A DNA stretch of 64,000 nucleotides from Tetragonia tetragonoides (GCA_038025085.1 CM076144.1:17633501-17697500); one strand, 5' to 3'. Positions 46,910 through 58,539 are shown, counted from the first letter of the stretch. Notes: generated by a model from the letters alone, not told the origin. Made by a program: numbers and translations.

Positions 46910-48460
46910 CTACTCCTTCTTGTCTTTAACTTCAGGCTCTTTGATGGGCTCGCTAGGCTCATTAATTTCCATTCGTTCATTTGGAGCCCATCTTTCCCTA
47001 TAGTATCTAGAAGAAACCTCGTGATCATTGGGCCTAATTGGAGCTACTTGTTTGGCCGATTGGGCCGGATTCTTCCTTTTCTTAGATTGGGCCTTTGCCT
47101 TGCCTTTTCCCTTACCCTTAGTTTGGGGCTTGGAAGGTCTAGTGGGCCTATCAATGGGAGTTATCCTCACACCGCTTGGCTCATCATATTCGCAGGCTTT
47201 GAACAACTCTTTTTCCTCTTCTAAGAGCCTTTGGTTGACTTGATGGTCACCGCTCCAAATCCATTCCTCATAAAAGCTAGATAACCTGTTTGAATGTGGG
47301 CATACCGGCTTAGTCCACACTTGGTGACGGTTCCAGTGTAGCACCCAATTAGAAACCAAGGAGGATGTTAAGGGCCTTTAAGAAGGAGGTTCGCAACTTA
47401 CATTCGGGATCCTTTTCCTTAAGCCGTATTGGCGGAGGAGGCGGTTCGGTAAAAAGAACGTCAAAGTATACAAATCAATGATCCTCGTAAAAGGCACGTT
47501 CTTACTACACCCTACAATTTTGGTGGTATGCCACCATGGGACAAACCAAGCCGGTTGGGTGTTGGTGTAGAAATATGCTATCCACTCCTCCCGAGAGGAT
47601 TCAGAGAACTTTTGGCGCCTCGCCGGAAAATGCTTAGGGAGGAACTTCCTAGTGTCAATGGGAGCCTCAAGCAAGTGGAGTCTCTCTTGAAGCCATATCT
47701 ACACAAAAACAACAAAAAGAAAATTCAAGTCAATACAAGATGAGAATTTCACCAAATAAAGTTAAATCCACAAAGATTAAGGCTTTATCATAAAACATAC
47801 TTGAAGGAGTAAAGGGCTCCCGGTAAAGGACTCTTGAGGATTTCTCTTGAGCCTATCTAAAGCAAGGATTGTCTCTCCCACGACCAAGTGCATAGGAGAG
47901 CTATCCCATTGAATTTGCTCGGTCACCCTAAGAAGGCAAGCTTTGCCCCTATTGATGGTATTCTTTTCAGATGGAATAAGAGCATCTTCATTACCACCAA
48001 TGAATAAATAACGATGGAGGAGGCAAAATACAAAGGCACGCTTCTTTTACCTCATATCCATCACATCCCGGGCCCTAGAGGTGAAGAAAGTCACGAGTTT
48101 GGCAAGATGAACATCATCACCATGAAGCACTTGACCCACTTGACGAGGGGACAACCTGAGGTATCTTTGAAAATCACCCACAAAAGCGTTCCCCAAGTAA
48201 GGAACGGCGGGAGAGCTTTCGGTTGGAAAACCAATGATATCGGAGAACTCCTCCACCAACGGGCACATCTCCTGAGTACCAAAACGAAAAACATGGAACT
48301 TTGGGTCCCAAAACTCAATGGAAGCATGAATAAAGTCCCACAAAATCTTAACTTGTTTGAGGTGAAAGAAGGCATTAAGATGGAAAGGGGTAAGCTTTAA
48401 CCTCTCCTCTACCGTCATGGAGGCCAACCAAGCATCAAAGACATCATCAAAGTTCACCAT
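46910..48460 (-). pseudogene. DUF7745-like gene, second copy
   Basis: Start at 48460 (MVNFDDVFDAWLASMTVEER). Exon 1 contains FWDPKFHVFRFGTQEMCPLV, PAVPYLGNAFVGDFQRYLRL and LSPRQVGQVLHG, then an in-frame TAA after MDMR (about 48045) and further breaks. Exon 2 resumes at about 47700 (RKFLPKHFPARRQKFS) and ends in the charged tail with KGKGKGKAKAQSKKRKNP at 46910. Confidence 0.7.
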
Positions 48461-48609
48461 TGTTAAGATTAAGGATTTTCTCTGAAGGAATTCTCTCTCC
48501 CTAGGAGCTCAAAGTAAGTAGTAAGAAAATAAGAAAAGGAAACCCGACTATATACAGGTCACGATTGATTCTCGTCGAAAAATTAAGGAAATTCAGACAA
48601 CCGACAAAA

Positions 48610-48775
48610 TAGGGGCCAAGCGGCCCCTCAGCTAGTCTGGACGGCTCAGCCGTTAGGACGAGCGGTTGAGCCGCTCCAGCAAGCAGCATGACCGTTGGCA
48701 CAAGCGGCCAAACCGCTAGACCAAGCGGCAACTGCTGGAGCTCTAGCACAACCGCTAGGAGCTCTAGCGGTCACC
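48610..48775. promoter_or_regulatory. 21-bp palindrome array upstream of the second DUF7745-like gene
   Basis: Units such as GAGCGGTTGAGCCGCTCC and AAGCGGCCAAACCGCTAGAC stand about 21 bp apart. A TATA-like GTATATAG lies at about 48556-48549 on the minus strand, between the array and the start codon at 48460. Confidence 0.85.
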
Positions 48776-48879
48776 CTATATAGGCGCTTGGTGTGGAACT
48801 TCGCGAGACAACTTCGGTCCACACAACCTCTCCATAGACCGAGCTCTACCTTCCTAATCCCCACTTGGACAGATTTTTG

Positions 48880-49088
48880 AACCCTTCCCTTAGATCTTTC
48901 TTACCTAAATTTTGGCTCTTGCCACTTTTCTATGTAATCCCTTTTTATTTTGATTATCAAGTTCCACTCTTTATTCCTTTTATTTTTCTGATTCTTTATT
49001 TTCTTTATTAATATTTTCCCATTTTTAATTATCTTTTCCTATTTCCTTTTTCTTTACTTTATCTTTTCCAATTTGTCCACTCTTGCCA
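48880..49088. other. T/C-rich spacer cut off at an LTR fragment
   Basis: Reverse complement of the A/G-rich spacer that lies upstream of the DUF7745-like gene in the first copy (26720-26960). At 49088/49089 it changes abruptly to mid-LTR sequence, so the PMD gene, tandem array and half an LTR have been deleted here. Confidence 0.75.
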
Positions 49089-49589
49089 ATAAAAGCATGT
49101 AATTTGATAAATTGTTAAAAGTGGTCAATAATAATGTTTGTTCAACCCATTACTTAAAACTAGAAATTTTGACAAATTGAACCCTGTTTGGAACCGTAGC
49201 ATTAATATTTACATTGAATCGATTAGTAAAGGCCGTTGTTGTCAATGGACGAGTTGGGTGCCTAACACCTTCCTAGCTCGTACTCACGCCCCCCAACTCA
49301 TTTATGAAGTCAATTTCCCCAATAGGGATTGGGGTGCACAAGAATTGAGTTGACGTCTTTTTAGACTATCGATTTGGTTCCAAGGGTTCCAAATTTCCTT
49401 AAATTTGGTGGCGACTTCCGACAATCTTAATCATGTCTTTAGTGCGAAAGGAAAATCTTCATTGTGCATTCACACTTAAAGATTCACGAAAACCCGAACA
49501 CCCGCGCTCTCCCAGCCTGCCCGTTAAGGTCGCCCGGAAACCAAGAAAAAGGGGCGAAGAAAAAGGGGAGAAAAATCCGGTAGCCTACA
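49089..49589 (+). repeat. Partial LTR, 3' part (about 500 bp)
   Basis: It matches 43734-44236 from AATAAAAGCATGTAATTTG to the terminal GGTAGCCTACA. The next five bases, 49590-49594, are CACGC, the same as next to the LTR end at 37890 but on the other strand. Confidence 0.92.
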
Positions 49590-49594
49590 CACGC

Positions 49595-50020
49595 AAATGC
49601 TTTTAATCATCTAACTTCCAAATGGAAAATCACAAAACACGACATCCGAGAATTTAGGATTCCCGAGAATTTAGCACATTTTAGGTACCACTTCCCTTAA
49701 AAAATAAAAATAAATTAAAAAGAAAACAGAAATAGGAAGAGATAATTAAAAAGGAGAAAATATTATCAAAGAAAATAAAGAATCAGAAAAATAAAAGGAA
49801 TAAAGAGTGGAACCTGATAATCAAAATAAAAAGAAGGAAAGAAAATAAAAAGGGAATAAATAGAAAGTGGCAAGAGCCAAAATTAAGGTAAGAAAGATCT
49901 AAGGGAAGGCTTCCAAAATCTGTCCAAGTGGGGATTAGGAAGGTAGAGCTCGGTCAATGGAGAGGTCGTGTGGACCGAAGTTGTCTCGTGAAGTTCCACA
50001 CCAGGCGCCTATATAGGGTG
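49595..50020. other. A/G-rich spacer
   Basis: This corresponds to 26615-27050 of the first copy: AATGC, TAATCATCTAA and a long A/G-rich run (about 49690-49870). It holds no gene and leads into the 21-bp array. Confidence 0.7.
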
Positions 50021-50029
50021 ACCACTAGA

Positions 50030-50205
50030 GCTCCTAGCGGCTGTGCTAGAGCTCCAGCGGCTGCCGCTTGGGCAAGCGACTATGCCGCTTGGGCTAGCGG
50101 TTTGGCCGCTTGTCCCAGTGGTCATGCTGCTAACTGGTCCGGCTCAGCCGCTCGTCCTAACGGCTAAGCCGTCCAGACTAGCTGAGAGGCCGCCCGGCCT
50201 CTTTT
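50030..50205. promoter_or_regulatory. 21-bp palindrome array upstream of the third DUF7745-like gene (best preserved)
   Basis: About eight units, for example AGCGACTATGCCGCTTGGGC, AGCGGTTTGGCCGCTTGTCC, CCGGCTCAGCCGCTCGTCC and AACGGCTAAGCCGTCCAGAC, are spaced 19-21 bp apart. TATA-like CTCTATATAG follows at about 50257 and the start codon is at 50353. Confidence 0.88.
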
Positions 50206-50352
50206 TCGTCGGTTGTCTGAATTTCCTTAATTTTTCGACGAGAATCAACCGTGACCTCTATATAGTCGGGTTTCCTTCTCTTCTCTTCTTACCACTTACT
50301 TTGACCCCTTAGAGAGAGAAAATTCCTTGAGAGAAGATCCTTAATCTTAAAA

Positions 50353-51860
50353 ATGGTGAACCTTAATGATGTCTTTGATGCTTGGTTGGCCTCCATGACG
50401 GTAGAGAAGAGGTTAGAGCTTACCCCTTTACATCTTAACGCCTTCTTTTACCTCAAACAAGTTAAGATTTTGTGGGACTTTATTCATGCTTCCATTGAGT
50501 TTTGGGACCCAAAGTTCCATGTTTTTCGTTTTGGTACCCATGAGATGTGCCCGTTGGTGGAGGAGTTCTCCGATATCATTGGTTTTCCAACCGAAAGCCC
50601 TCCCGCCGTTCCTTACTTGGGGAACGCTTTTGCGGGTGATTTTCAAAGATACCTCGGGTTGTCCCCTCGTCAAGTGGGTCAAGTGCTTCATGGTGAGGAT
50701 GTTGATCTTGCCAAGCTGGTGACTTTCTTCACCTCTAGGGCCCGGGATGCGATGGATATGAGGTACAAGAAGCGTGCCTTTGTAATTTGCCTCCTCCATC
50801 GTTATTTATTCGTTGGTGGTAATGAAGATGCTCTTATCCCATCCGAAAAGAAGTCTACCATCAATAGGGGCAAAGCTTGTCTTCTTAGGGTGACCGAGCA
50901 AATTCAATGGGATAGCTCTCCTATGCACTTGGTTGTGGGACAGACAATCCTTGCTTCAGATAGGCTCAAGAGCAATCCTCAAGAGTCCTTTATCGGGAGC
51001 CCTTTACTCCTTCAAGTAAGTTTTATGATAAAGCCTTAATCTTTGTGGATTTAACTTTATTTGGTGAAATTCTCATCTTGTATTGACTTGAATTTTCCTT
51101 TTGTTGTTTTTGTGTAGATATGGATTTAAGAGAGACTCCACTTGTTTGAGGCTCCCATTGACACTAGGAAGTTCCTCCCTAAGCATTTTCCGGCGAGGCG
51201 CCGAAAGTTCTCATATTTCTACACCGACATCCAACCTGCTTGGTTCATCCCATGGTGGCGTACTACCAAAATTGTAGGGTGTAGTGAGAACGTGCCTTTT
51301 ACGAGAATCATTGGTTTGTATACTTTGACATTATTCTTACCGAACCGCCTCCTCCACCAATACGGCTTAAGGCAAAGGATCCCGAATGTAAGTTGTGAAC
51401 CTCCTTGCCAAAGGCCCTTAACATCCTCCTTGGTGTCTAATTGGGAGTGGCACTGGAACCGTCGCTAAGTATGGACTATGCCGGTATACCCGCATTCAAA
51501 CGGGTTATCTAGCTTTTATGAGGAATGGATTTGGAGCGGTGACCATCAAGTCAACCAAAGGCTCCTAGAAGAGGAAAACGAGTTGTTCAAAGCCCGCAAA
51601 TATGATGAGCCAAGCGGTGTAGGCCCACTAGACCTTCCAAGCCCCAAACTAAAGGTAACGGAAAATGCAAGGCAAAGGCCCAATATAAGAAGAGGAAGAA
51701 TCCAGCCCACTCGGCCAAACAAGTAGCTCCAATTAGGCTCAATGATCACGAGGCCTCTTCTAGCTATGGTAGGGAAAGATGGGCTCTAAGAGAACGAATG
51801 GAACTTGATGAGCCTAACGAGCCCATCCGAGAGCACGAAGTTTAAGACAAGGAGGAGTAG
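50353..51860 (+). pseudogene. DUF7745-like gene, third copy (exon 1 intact)
   Basis: Exon 1 (50353-51015) is uninterrupted: MVNLNDVFDAWLASMTVEKR, FWDPKFHVFRFGTHEMCPLV, FSDIIGFPTE, YLGNAFAGDFQRYLGLSPRQ, YKKRAFVICLLHRYLFVGG and ending SPLLLQ before GTAAGT. The intron ends at TGTAG (about 51117). Exon 2 has a TAA at its fourth codon where the first copy has CAA, then RKFLPKHFPARRRKFS, a stop after HWNRR and a frameshift near 51610. This is the best template of the N-terminal domain in the window; function unknown. Confidence 0.75.
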
Positions 51861-52284
51861 TCCACCTCTAGTTGTCTAGCAAGTCTTTCTTTTTGTGCTT
51901 AGTAGTATAACTCAAATAACGGGTTTGCATGCCCAAGCAAATGTAGTTTAGAGTTGCCCTCTTATTTATTATTTTTTCCATTTGTTTTATTAGAGCATGT
52001 AATGGACTTTAGCCATATTAATGAAAGACTTGCTTATTTTTGCATTAATCGAATGGATTAAAACTCCCTTAGAGATTTATTTTATTAAAGTGGTCGGGCC
52101 CAAGTTATATGGGTTACCTACATATCCATGCGGAATCAGGCCAACGTAGTTCGTAAAACCAAATCCCGTTTTTTTTTTTTTTTTTTTTTGGTCGTGTGCC
52201 CCGCGTGGACGGGTTTGACCGATTTTGACTTGGACTTGGTGCCTTAGTGGGCTCTCTCAAAGATTTAATATTTTATGCATAGAA
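51860..52284. other. Convergent intergenic region
   Basis: It has the same blocks as 28888-29265, including CATATTAATGAAAGACTTGC and a T run at 52169-52189. It also keeps GTGGACGGGTTTGACC, which the first copy lacks. No gene is seen. Confidence 0.6.
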
Positions 52285-53320
52285 TCACTTAAGTTGGTCC
52301 ATATTTGTTAGTTGGGTGAACTCGTTGCCATCTAAATCCATTAACTTTACCGCTCCACCGGATAATATCATCTTGATAATGTATGGGCCAACCCAATTAG
52401 GCTTGAACTTTCCTCGAGGGTCGACTACAATTGGTCTTACCTCTTTTAGGACTAAGTCTCCTTCTTTTAGCCCTCTAGCCTTGAATAGTTGATCAAAATG
52501 TCTTGCCATCCTTCCTTGGTAGACATGACTGTAATGTAGGGCATTTAGTCGTCTTTTAGTTTCCAAAGCTATTCTTAAGGAAGGGATTTGTACCTCGACT
52601 GGCAGTACCGCTTCCATTCCGTATACTAAAGAATAAGGCGCTGCCCCTGTTGAAGATCGAATAATGGTTCTATACCCCCATAAGGCGAATTGTAGCTTGT
52701 CAGGCCTATCTTTGTTGTATTCCGTCATCTTGGCTATCATTTTCTTCACGTTCATGTTTGCGGACTCTACGACTCCATTCGTTTGTGGCCTATAAGGTGA
52801 ACACTGTCGATGTTGAATTTTGAACTTAGTAAAAAGTTCGACAACATCCTTTTTGAATTGGGTCCCGTGATCACTTATGATTTTGTGGGGTACTCCATAT
52901 CTGGTAATGATGTTGTCATGTATGAACTTTGCCACGTGCTTTGACGCTATTTTTGCATACGAACGTGCTTCAACCCATTTGGTAAAATAATCTATCGCGA
53001 CTAGTATGTATTCATGGCCTCCTTTTCCTGTAGGGGAGATTTTTCCAATGATGTCAATGCGCCATGCAGATAACGGCCATGGTGAGGTGAATGTATGTAG
53101 AGGAGTAGGAGGTCTATGTTGTAAATTAGCGTGGAATTGGCAGCGTGTTCACTTTCTCACGTATTCGATGCAGTCCTTTTCCATCGTAGTCCAATAGTAT
53201 CCTCGCCTTAGGATTTTCTTGACCAAGGTGAGTCCATTCATGTGGGTACCACATACGCCGTTATGTATGTCGCTCATTGCTTTGCTTGCCTCACGTTCCT
53301 TTAAACATAGAAGACTTAGC
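52285..53320 (-). pseudogene. Integrase, outer element
   Basis: The minus-strand frame ends with MDLDGNEFTQLTNMDQLK. The core shows IDIIGKISPTGKGG, ISDHGTQFKKDVVELF and NGVVESANMNV with the catalytic Glu present. Breaks are a stop in the CTRC zinc motif (TGA before TRCQ at about 53155) and about 50 bp missing between RIALE and TKRRL near 52560. Trp is replaced by Arg in W-R-IDIIG. Confidence 0.88.
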
Positions 53321-53322
53321 CC

Positions 53323-53945
53323 TTATGGTGTCTTTTTATAAAGTTTGCCTTGCACATGTATGTATTGTGCGGCTAGTCTTCTTAAAGCTATTTGTTCCCT
53401 AGGTGTCGATTGTGGAGGGTAATCACCTTTGGCTAGAAGATTGAGAATGTCTGTAAACCATTCCTCTTCTTCCTCGTTGACGCATACTTCGAGTGCATTA
53501 CAAAAGGCGGGCTCAGTGCGCCTTTGAATGTGAATGGGCATGGAGATTACATCATCTGGAATATTTATCATGGAGGCCATCTTTGCTAAAGCATCCGCGA
53601 ACTGGTTGTCATCTCTAGGAAGGTACGTAAAACGGACGTGAGTGAAATATTTGGCTATCTTTTCAAGATATTCTTGGTAAGGTGCCAGGGATTCGCTTTT
53701 CACTCTCCATTTTTTGGAGACTTGATTTATGATGAGAGTTGAATCTCCATATACCTTTAGATCCTTAATTTGTAGTTCTATTGCCGCTTCTAAACCAATG
53801 ATGCATGCTTCATATTCGGCGCCGTTGTTAGTTACCTCATGGTCTAGTTTGACGGCTATGGGAGTATGTACGCCTTCTGGGCTGACTAATAATACTCCTA
53901 CGCCATAACCTTTTTTGTTTGATGCTCCGTCAAAGTACAACTGTC
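53323..53945 (-). pseudogene. Second RNase H, outer element
   Basis: An open frame of 205 codons starts MYFDGASNKKGYGVGVLL and shows NNGAEYEACIIGLEAAIELQ, VYGDSTLIINQVSKKWRV and NQFADALAKMASM. All four acidic positions are present. The TGA just upstream (EETT-stop-QL) is the same as at about 30996 in the first copy. The frame ends at KTP with a TAA where the deleted copy reads QGL. Confidence 0.88.
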
Positions 53946-55431
53946 AAGTGGTTTCTTCGACACTCATTATTCCTTCATCAGGAAAGTCATGTGTGGCATC
54001 TTCGCTATTAACTTGGTTTTCAGTGAGATGTTTAGAAATGGCATGCCCTTTGATCGCCTTTTGGTGTTCAAAAGTTAGATCAAATTCTGAAAGTATGACC
54101 GTCCACCTTGCTATTCTTCCACTAAGAATGGGTTTTTCGAACAAGTACTTTAGTGGATTCATCCTTGACTTTATATGGATAGAATATTGTAGCATGTAGT
54201 GTCAAAGCTTCTTTGTTGCAGTGACCAATGCGAGACACGTCTTCTCTAGTATGGAGTAGCGCGTTTCGTATTCTATGAACTTCTTGCTAAGGTAGTATAT
54301 TGCCTTTTCATCATTCTTCACCTTTTGGGCTAACATAGCACCCATGGCGGTTTCTGTGACTGTTAAGTATAGCATAAGCGGTTTTCCGTGAATTGGTGGA
54401 ACCAACACGGGTGGATTAGCTAGATACTCCTTAATTTTGTCGAAGGTTTGTTGGCATTGATCATCCCAGGTAGATTTAGTGTCATTTTTAAGCTTTTTGA
54501 AGATGGGCTTGCATGTAATAGTCAATTTGGATATGAATCGACTTATATATTGGAGTCGTCCTAAGAATCCTCTTATCTCCTTTTCATTTTTTGGAGATGG
54601 CATATCTCTTATAGCTTTGATTTGGGTAGGATCAATTTCAATTCCTCTTGTGCTTATGACAAATCCTAAGAGCTTGCCAGAAGTTACTCCAAATGCGCAC
54701 TTTTGAGGATTTAATCTCATGTTGTAATTCCGAAGCCTGTCGAAGAATTTCTTTAGAGAGGGTATATGCCCTTCTCTCTCCTTGGATTTGATGATCATAT
54801 CGTCTACATACACCTCGGCTTCCTTGTGCATCATGTCATGTAGAAGGAAAGTTGCGGTTCTTCTTTATGTTGCTCCCGCATTCTCCAACCCGAAAGGCAT
54901 GACAGTATAGCAATATGTTCTCCATTGGGTTATGAAGGTGGTCTTCTCCGTATCTTCTTCGGCCATTTGTATTTGGTTATACCCTGCATAGCCGTCCATG
55001 AATGATAAGAGGGCATGTCCTGCGGTATTGTCCACCAGTACGTCTATATGTGGCAAAGGAAAGTCGTCCTTTGGACTTGCCTTGTTTAGATCTCTGAAAT
55101 CGACGCACATCCTTACTTTGTCGTCCTTTTTTGGAACGGGCACTATATTAGCGACCCATTCTGGATATTGAGCGATCTTAATAAAACCTGCTGCGAGCTG
55201 ATTCTGCACCTCTTCTTTGATTTTTAGTGTCCACTCAGGTTTCATTCTCTGAAGTTTTTGCTTTAGCGATTTTGAATCCGGATTAAGCGGTATTGTATGC
55301 TGTGCTATCTCACGACTTATTCCCGACATATCTTTGTAGGACCAAGCGAAAACGTCTATGTATTCTTTTAAGAGATTTATAAAGCTTTCTCGCTCTTTGG
55401 GAGTTAACGATAAGCTCTTGATCCCTTGCAA
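53946..55431 (-). pseudogene. Reverse transcriptase and first RNase H, outer element
   Basis: Frame 55431-54865 has LSLTPKERESFINLLKEYID, RMCVDFRDLNKASPKDDFPL, SFMDGYAGYNQI and TVMPFGLENAGAT, ending in TAA where another copy reads TYQ. Frame 54834-54202 has the catalytic YVDDMIIKSK, KEIRGFLGRLQYISRFISKL and LTVTETAMGAMLAQ; the rest of RNase H (83 codons) is 54195-53944. This is the best preserved YVDD region of the family here. Confidence 0.9.
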
Positions 55432-55439
55432 GATTGATT

Positions 55440-57182
55440 AATTCTATTTCTTCCACAATTGAAGTCTTTTGTTCATGCTCTAATAGTGCTTTAGTTACTT
55501 CTTTGGGCAATTCTTGTTCATCTTTTGAATTATTAGCTACCAAGTAATCCAAGAAGTAAGTAGAATCAGTAATCCTTTCATTGATAGAGGAAACTCGAAC
55601 ATCAACTGAGCCATTACTATTGGCTTTAACATCAGTAGACTTGCAAACAGAATTAAACATAGATTTGGGTGGACCACCCGACTCTACAATATTAAACTCG
55701 TCTTCAGAATCAGACTCAGTCCGGTCGGAGTCAGTGTCGATGTCGGGCTTGGAGTCTTCGGCGATCGTGATCTTGATCTTTTTTTCCATTTTCTCCCGTC
55801 CAGCTTATGGTGTGTTTCTGCTTTGTGAGTTGACCCTCGTTTGGAGTGATCAACTTAGTTGGGTCAAAGTTTGCATCTTGAATTGCATTATTGACATTGT
55901 GGAGCTCCTCATCTTCTGGATGGCGATGCTCTTGTCCAAATAATAGACCCAAAGCGTTGTTGGGTGTGTCCTCTACCCAATCAAAGTTTAGCCTCCTTCC
56001 TACAGGCAAAGGAGGGATGAAGGTGTTCCTTCCTTTGTTAAGGGTGTTGGATAAGGTCTCACAGGACCCCCCCGTTAATCAGGTCTTGTATTTTGCGTTT
56101 CAGGTGCATGCACTCGTCCGTACCATGTCCTCTTCCTCGATGATAGATGCAAAAAGAGGTATTGTTCCAGTTCTTACTCTTATTTGTTGGATCTGGATCG
56201 GGCGTTGTCCCGATGGGATCTAGATAGCCTTTCCAACAAAGATCTTGAAAGATTTGAGTTGGGGTCGAGAAAAGAAGGGTATATACCCTTCTTGGCATTC
56301 GGTTATGGTATTCCTTCTCTGGATTGGTGGTATTTTTGTAGCTACATGGCTGGACTTCTATGAGATCTTGAATTCTGTGTTTCAGTGCCCAACATTCTTC
56401 AGTGTCGTGGCCTCTTCCCCTGTGGTAATTGCAAAAATTACGTGGGTGCCAAGCAATCCCGGGAGAGACAGGATCAGGGGTAGGTCTCAGTGGTTGTATG
56501 ATCCCAATACTTATGAGTACTTCAAGAGTGTGAGTAAGAGGGAGAGGTAATGGGGAAGAGTCCCTTTTAGTCATATCCCTCGTGGATGGGGCGTGACTAA
56601 GTGGGAGATTTATGCTTTGATGGAGGATAGATGTGGACTGCGCTTCTGCGTCCTCTCATTCTTTTCTCTTCATCTCGATGTTAGTTACCACCTCGTCTAT
56701 TTGTTTTAGACCGACGGTGATTTCCATGAGCAATTCTTCGAATGACTTCTTAGGGGCGCTTTTTATTGTTTGAAGGTCATCTTCTTCATCACTATCCAAA
56801 ATTCCGGCTACCTCTAGGTGGAGGGAGTCAAGCTTAAATGGTTGGATAGAATGTCCAGTTGGCACAATCAGGCGAGATGGGTCCTTTTCCTCTTCTTCAT
56901 TTGTAATGATGAAAACCGCGCCTAGAGGATTGGTGTTGTGGTTGGAGTGGGAACATTCTTTGGCTTGGTAATAGTGTCGTTGTCAAAAAGATCCTGTATT
57001 TTATTTTTGAGTGTCAAACACTTTCCGCCGTCATGTCCTTTTCCTCTATGGAATTTGCAATAAAGATTAGGATTCCATGATGGGATCCTCTTTTCGACGT
57101 CAGGATCCGGAGTGGGACCCATGACATTGAGATAGTCATTCTTGACAAGCTTTTCCAAAGCTTTAGCATAGGTCATGCTCAA
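55440..57182 (-). pseudogene. Gag zinc-knuckle region, outer element
   Basis: Three knuckles are present again: YCKFHRGKGHDGGKCL (about 57060), FCNYHRGRGHDTEECW (about 56430) and FCIYHRGRGHGTDECM (about 56150). The acidic linker (DTDSDRTESDSEDE) lies at about 55750. No protease motif was found between knuckle 3 and RT in this copy either. Frames are broken near 56920, 56656 and 56050. Confidence 0.8.
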
Positions 57183-57279
57183 TGGGGTGTATTACCTTTG
57201 CGGTTTGTCGTAGACAGCATTGACTTCATTAACCTTGTTGGAAGAGCTTCCCGAGTTGGGATTCTTCTTGTAGTTCGAG

Positions 57280-58185
57280 TTATAAGTGCCTTTGTTGAAG
57301 AAGTCCTTTCATTTTTTTAAGTGCTTGATCGTCCTCTATGAGCAATCCCACACTATTGAGTTGTGTGTATGAAGTAATCGCTTGAAATTTGAGAGGCTTC
57401 AAGTAAGGAGGTTGTATGTTCTTGATAAGTTTCCGAATTTGCTCTTCCTCGGATGAACGGTCAAGCATTTCGGCCACTTTAGTTCTCCATTTCTTAACAA
57501 AGTCAGTGAAGCTTTCATTTTTATCTTGCTTTATTGCTTCCAACTCTCTCATGGTAGTTGGTTGGATGACGTTGTCGGCATACCTAGTGAGGAACAAACT
57601 AGACACTTTGTTCCATTCATGGATCATATTGGGCTCAAGCTTGAAGAACCATGCCCTAACAGTGGGGTCCAAGGTTTGTGAGAAAAGATGAATATAGAGG
57701 TCAGGATCCACTCCTCTTAGGCCCATCGCGGTGGTGTAAGCCCTTATGTGATCTTTTGGATTATCGGTCCCTTTGAAGGTGGGGACTTCAGGCATAGAGA
57801 ACTTTTGTGGGTGCTTCCCCTTGATGTGAGAGGAATATCCTTCAGCATTGATCATGTAGTCACTTATGATCTTGTTTTGAGTTAGAGCTAACTCAAGGTT
57901 CTTAATTTGAGCACTTAGCTCTTCTACTTTTTTATCTCGGGGTGGAAGATCATCTTGGTTAAAGGGGTCAGCTTCCTTAACCTTGCTTTCTATTCATGTC
58001 ACACGGTTTCCCATGGTTTCCAACATTTTCATCATTTCAGTCAACATCTCATCAGTAGTCTTAGGTGGTGGAGGTGGCATATCACCTTCGGCCATTTCGG
58101 TTAACTTAGAACCAGGTGGTCGGTATGGGAGGGGAGTAACAAACACTGCGTCAGACCTAGCTTTGCTCAGAGGGGAAGACTCCAA
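57280..58185 (-). pseudogene. Gag, outer element
   Basis: Frame 57855-57280 has PEVPTFKGTDNPKDHIRAY, VRAWFFKLEPNMIHEWNK, FLTRYADN and SFTDFVKKWR and reads through LKPLKFQAITSYTQ where the first copy has a stop. The N-terminal part (58185-57994, Pro-rich, MESSPLSKARSDA) is separated by a stop near 57990. Confidence 0.85.
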
Positions 58186-58539
58186 TACGAGCTTCCTAAC
58201 CAGACGTTGAATACTATGATCGCGCTCCCAACTTTTCGGACCGACTGTTTTCTTCCCAATCCTGGACAGCGGATAGGACTTAGAAAAGGAAAGACTAACA
58301 AGTTCCAGAAAAGAAAAGTTTTAAAACAAAGGTGAGAAATTTCTATCTAGAAAATTCTATCAGCATAGTTACCCTTGGGGACTAAGTAATGGGTTTAGGT
58401 CAAAAGATCTCGACGCGGGATAATAATAAAAGATATTATACTCTTGACTAAAAGGAGAGGGGAGATATATTATCTCGACTCAATATGAGATAACGCATCT
58501 AAAGATATTATTCTGCTACTGGACCTACTATTCTGATCA

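Larger units (their letters stand above)
44237..49589 (+). mobile_element. Second internal copy of the inner element, with deletions
   Basis: This piece runs from pol fragment to antisense DUF7745-like gene to partial LTR ending at CACGC. It lacks leader, gag, most of RT and both RNase H domains, the PMD gene and the 140-bp array. It follows an LTR directly, so LTR-internal-LTR-internal-LTR is the likely earlier layout, as produced by unequal recombination between LTR copies. Confidence 0.7.
49590..58495 (-). mobile_element. Outer-element right half: DUF7745-like gene, pol, gag, truncated leader
   Basis: It begins inside the PMD-DUF7745 spacer at CACGCAAATGC, runs through the DUF7745-like gene (plus) and integrase, RNase H, RT and gag (minus), and stops about 200 bp into the leader at 58495, where LINE sequence begins. 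The 5' LTR and primer-binding site are absent. Confidence 0.85.
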
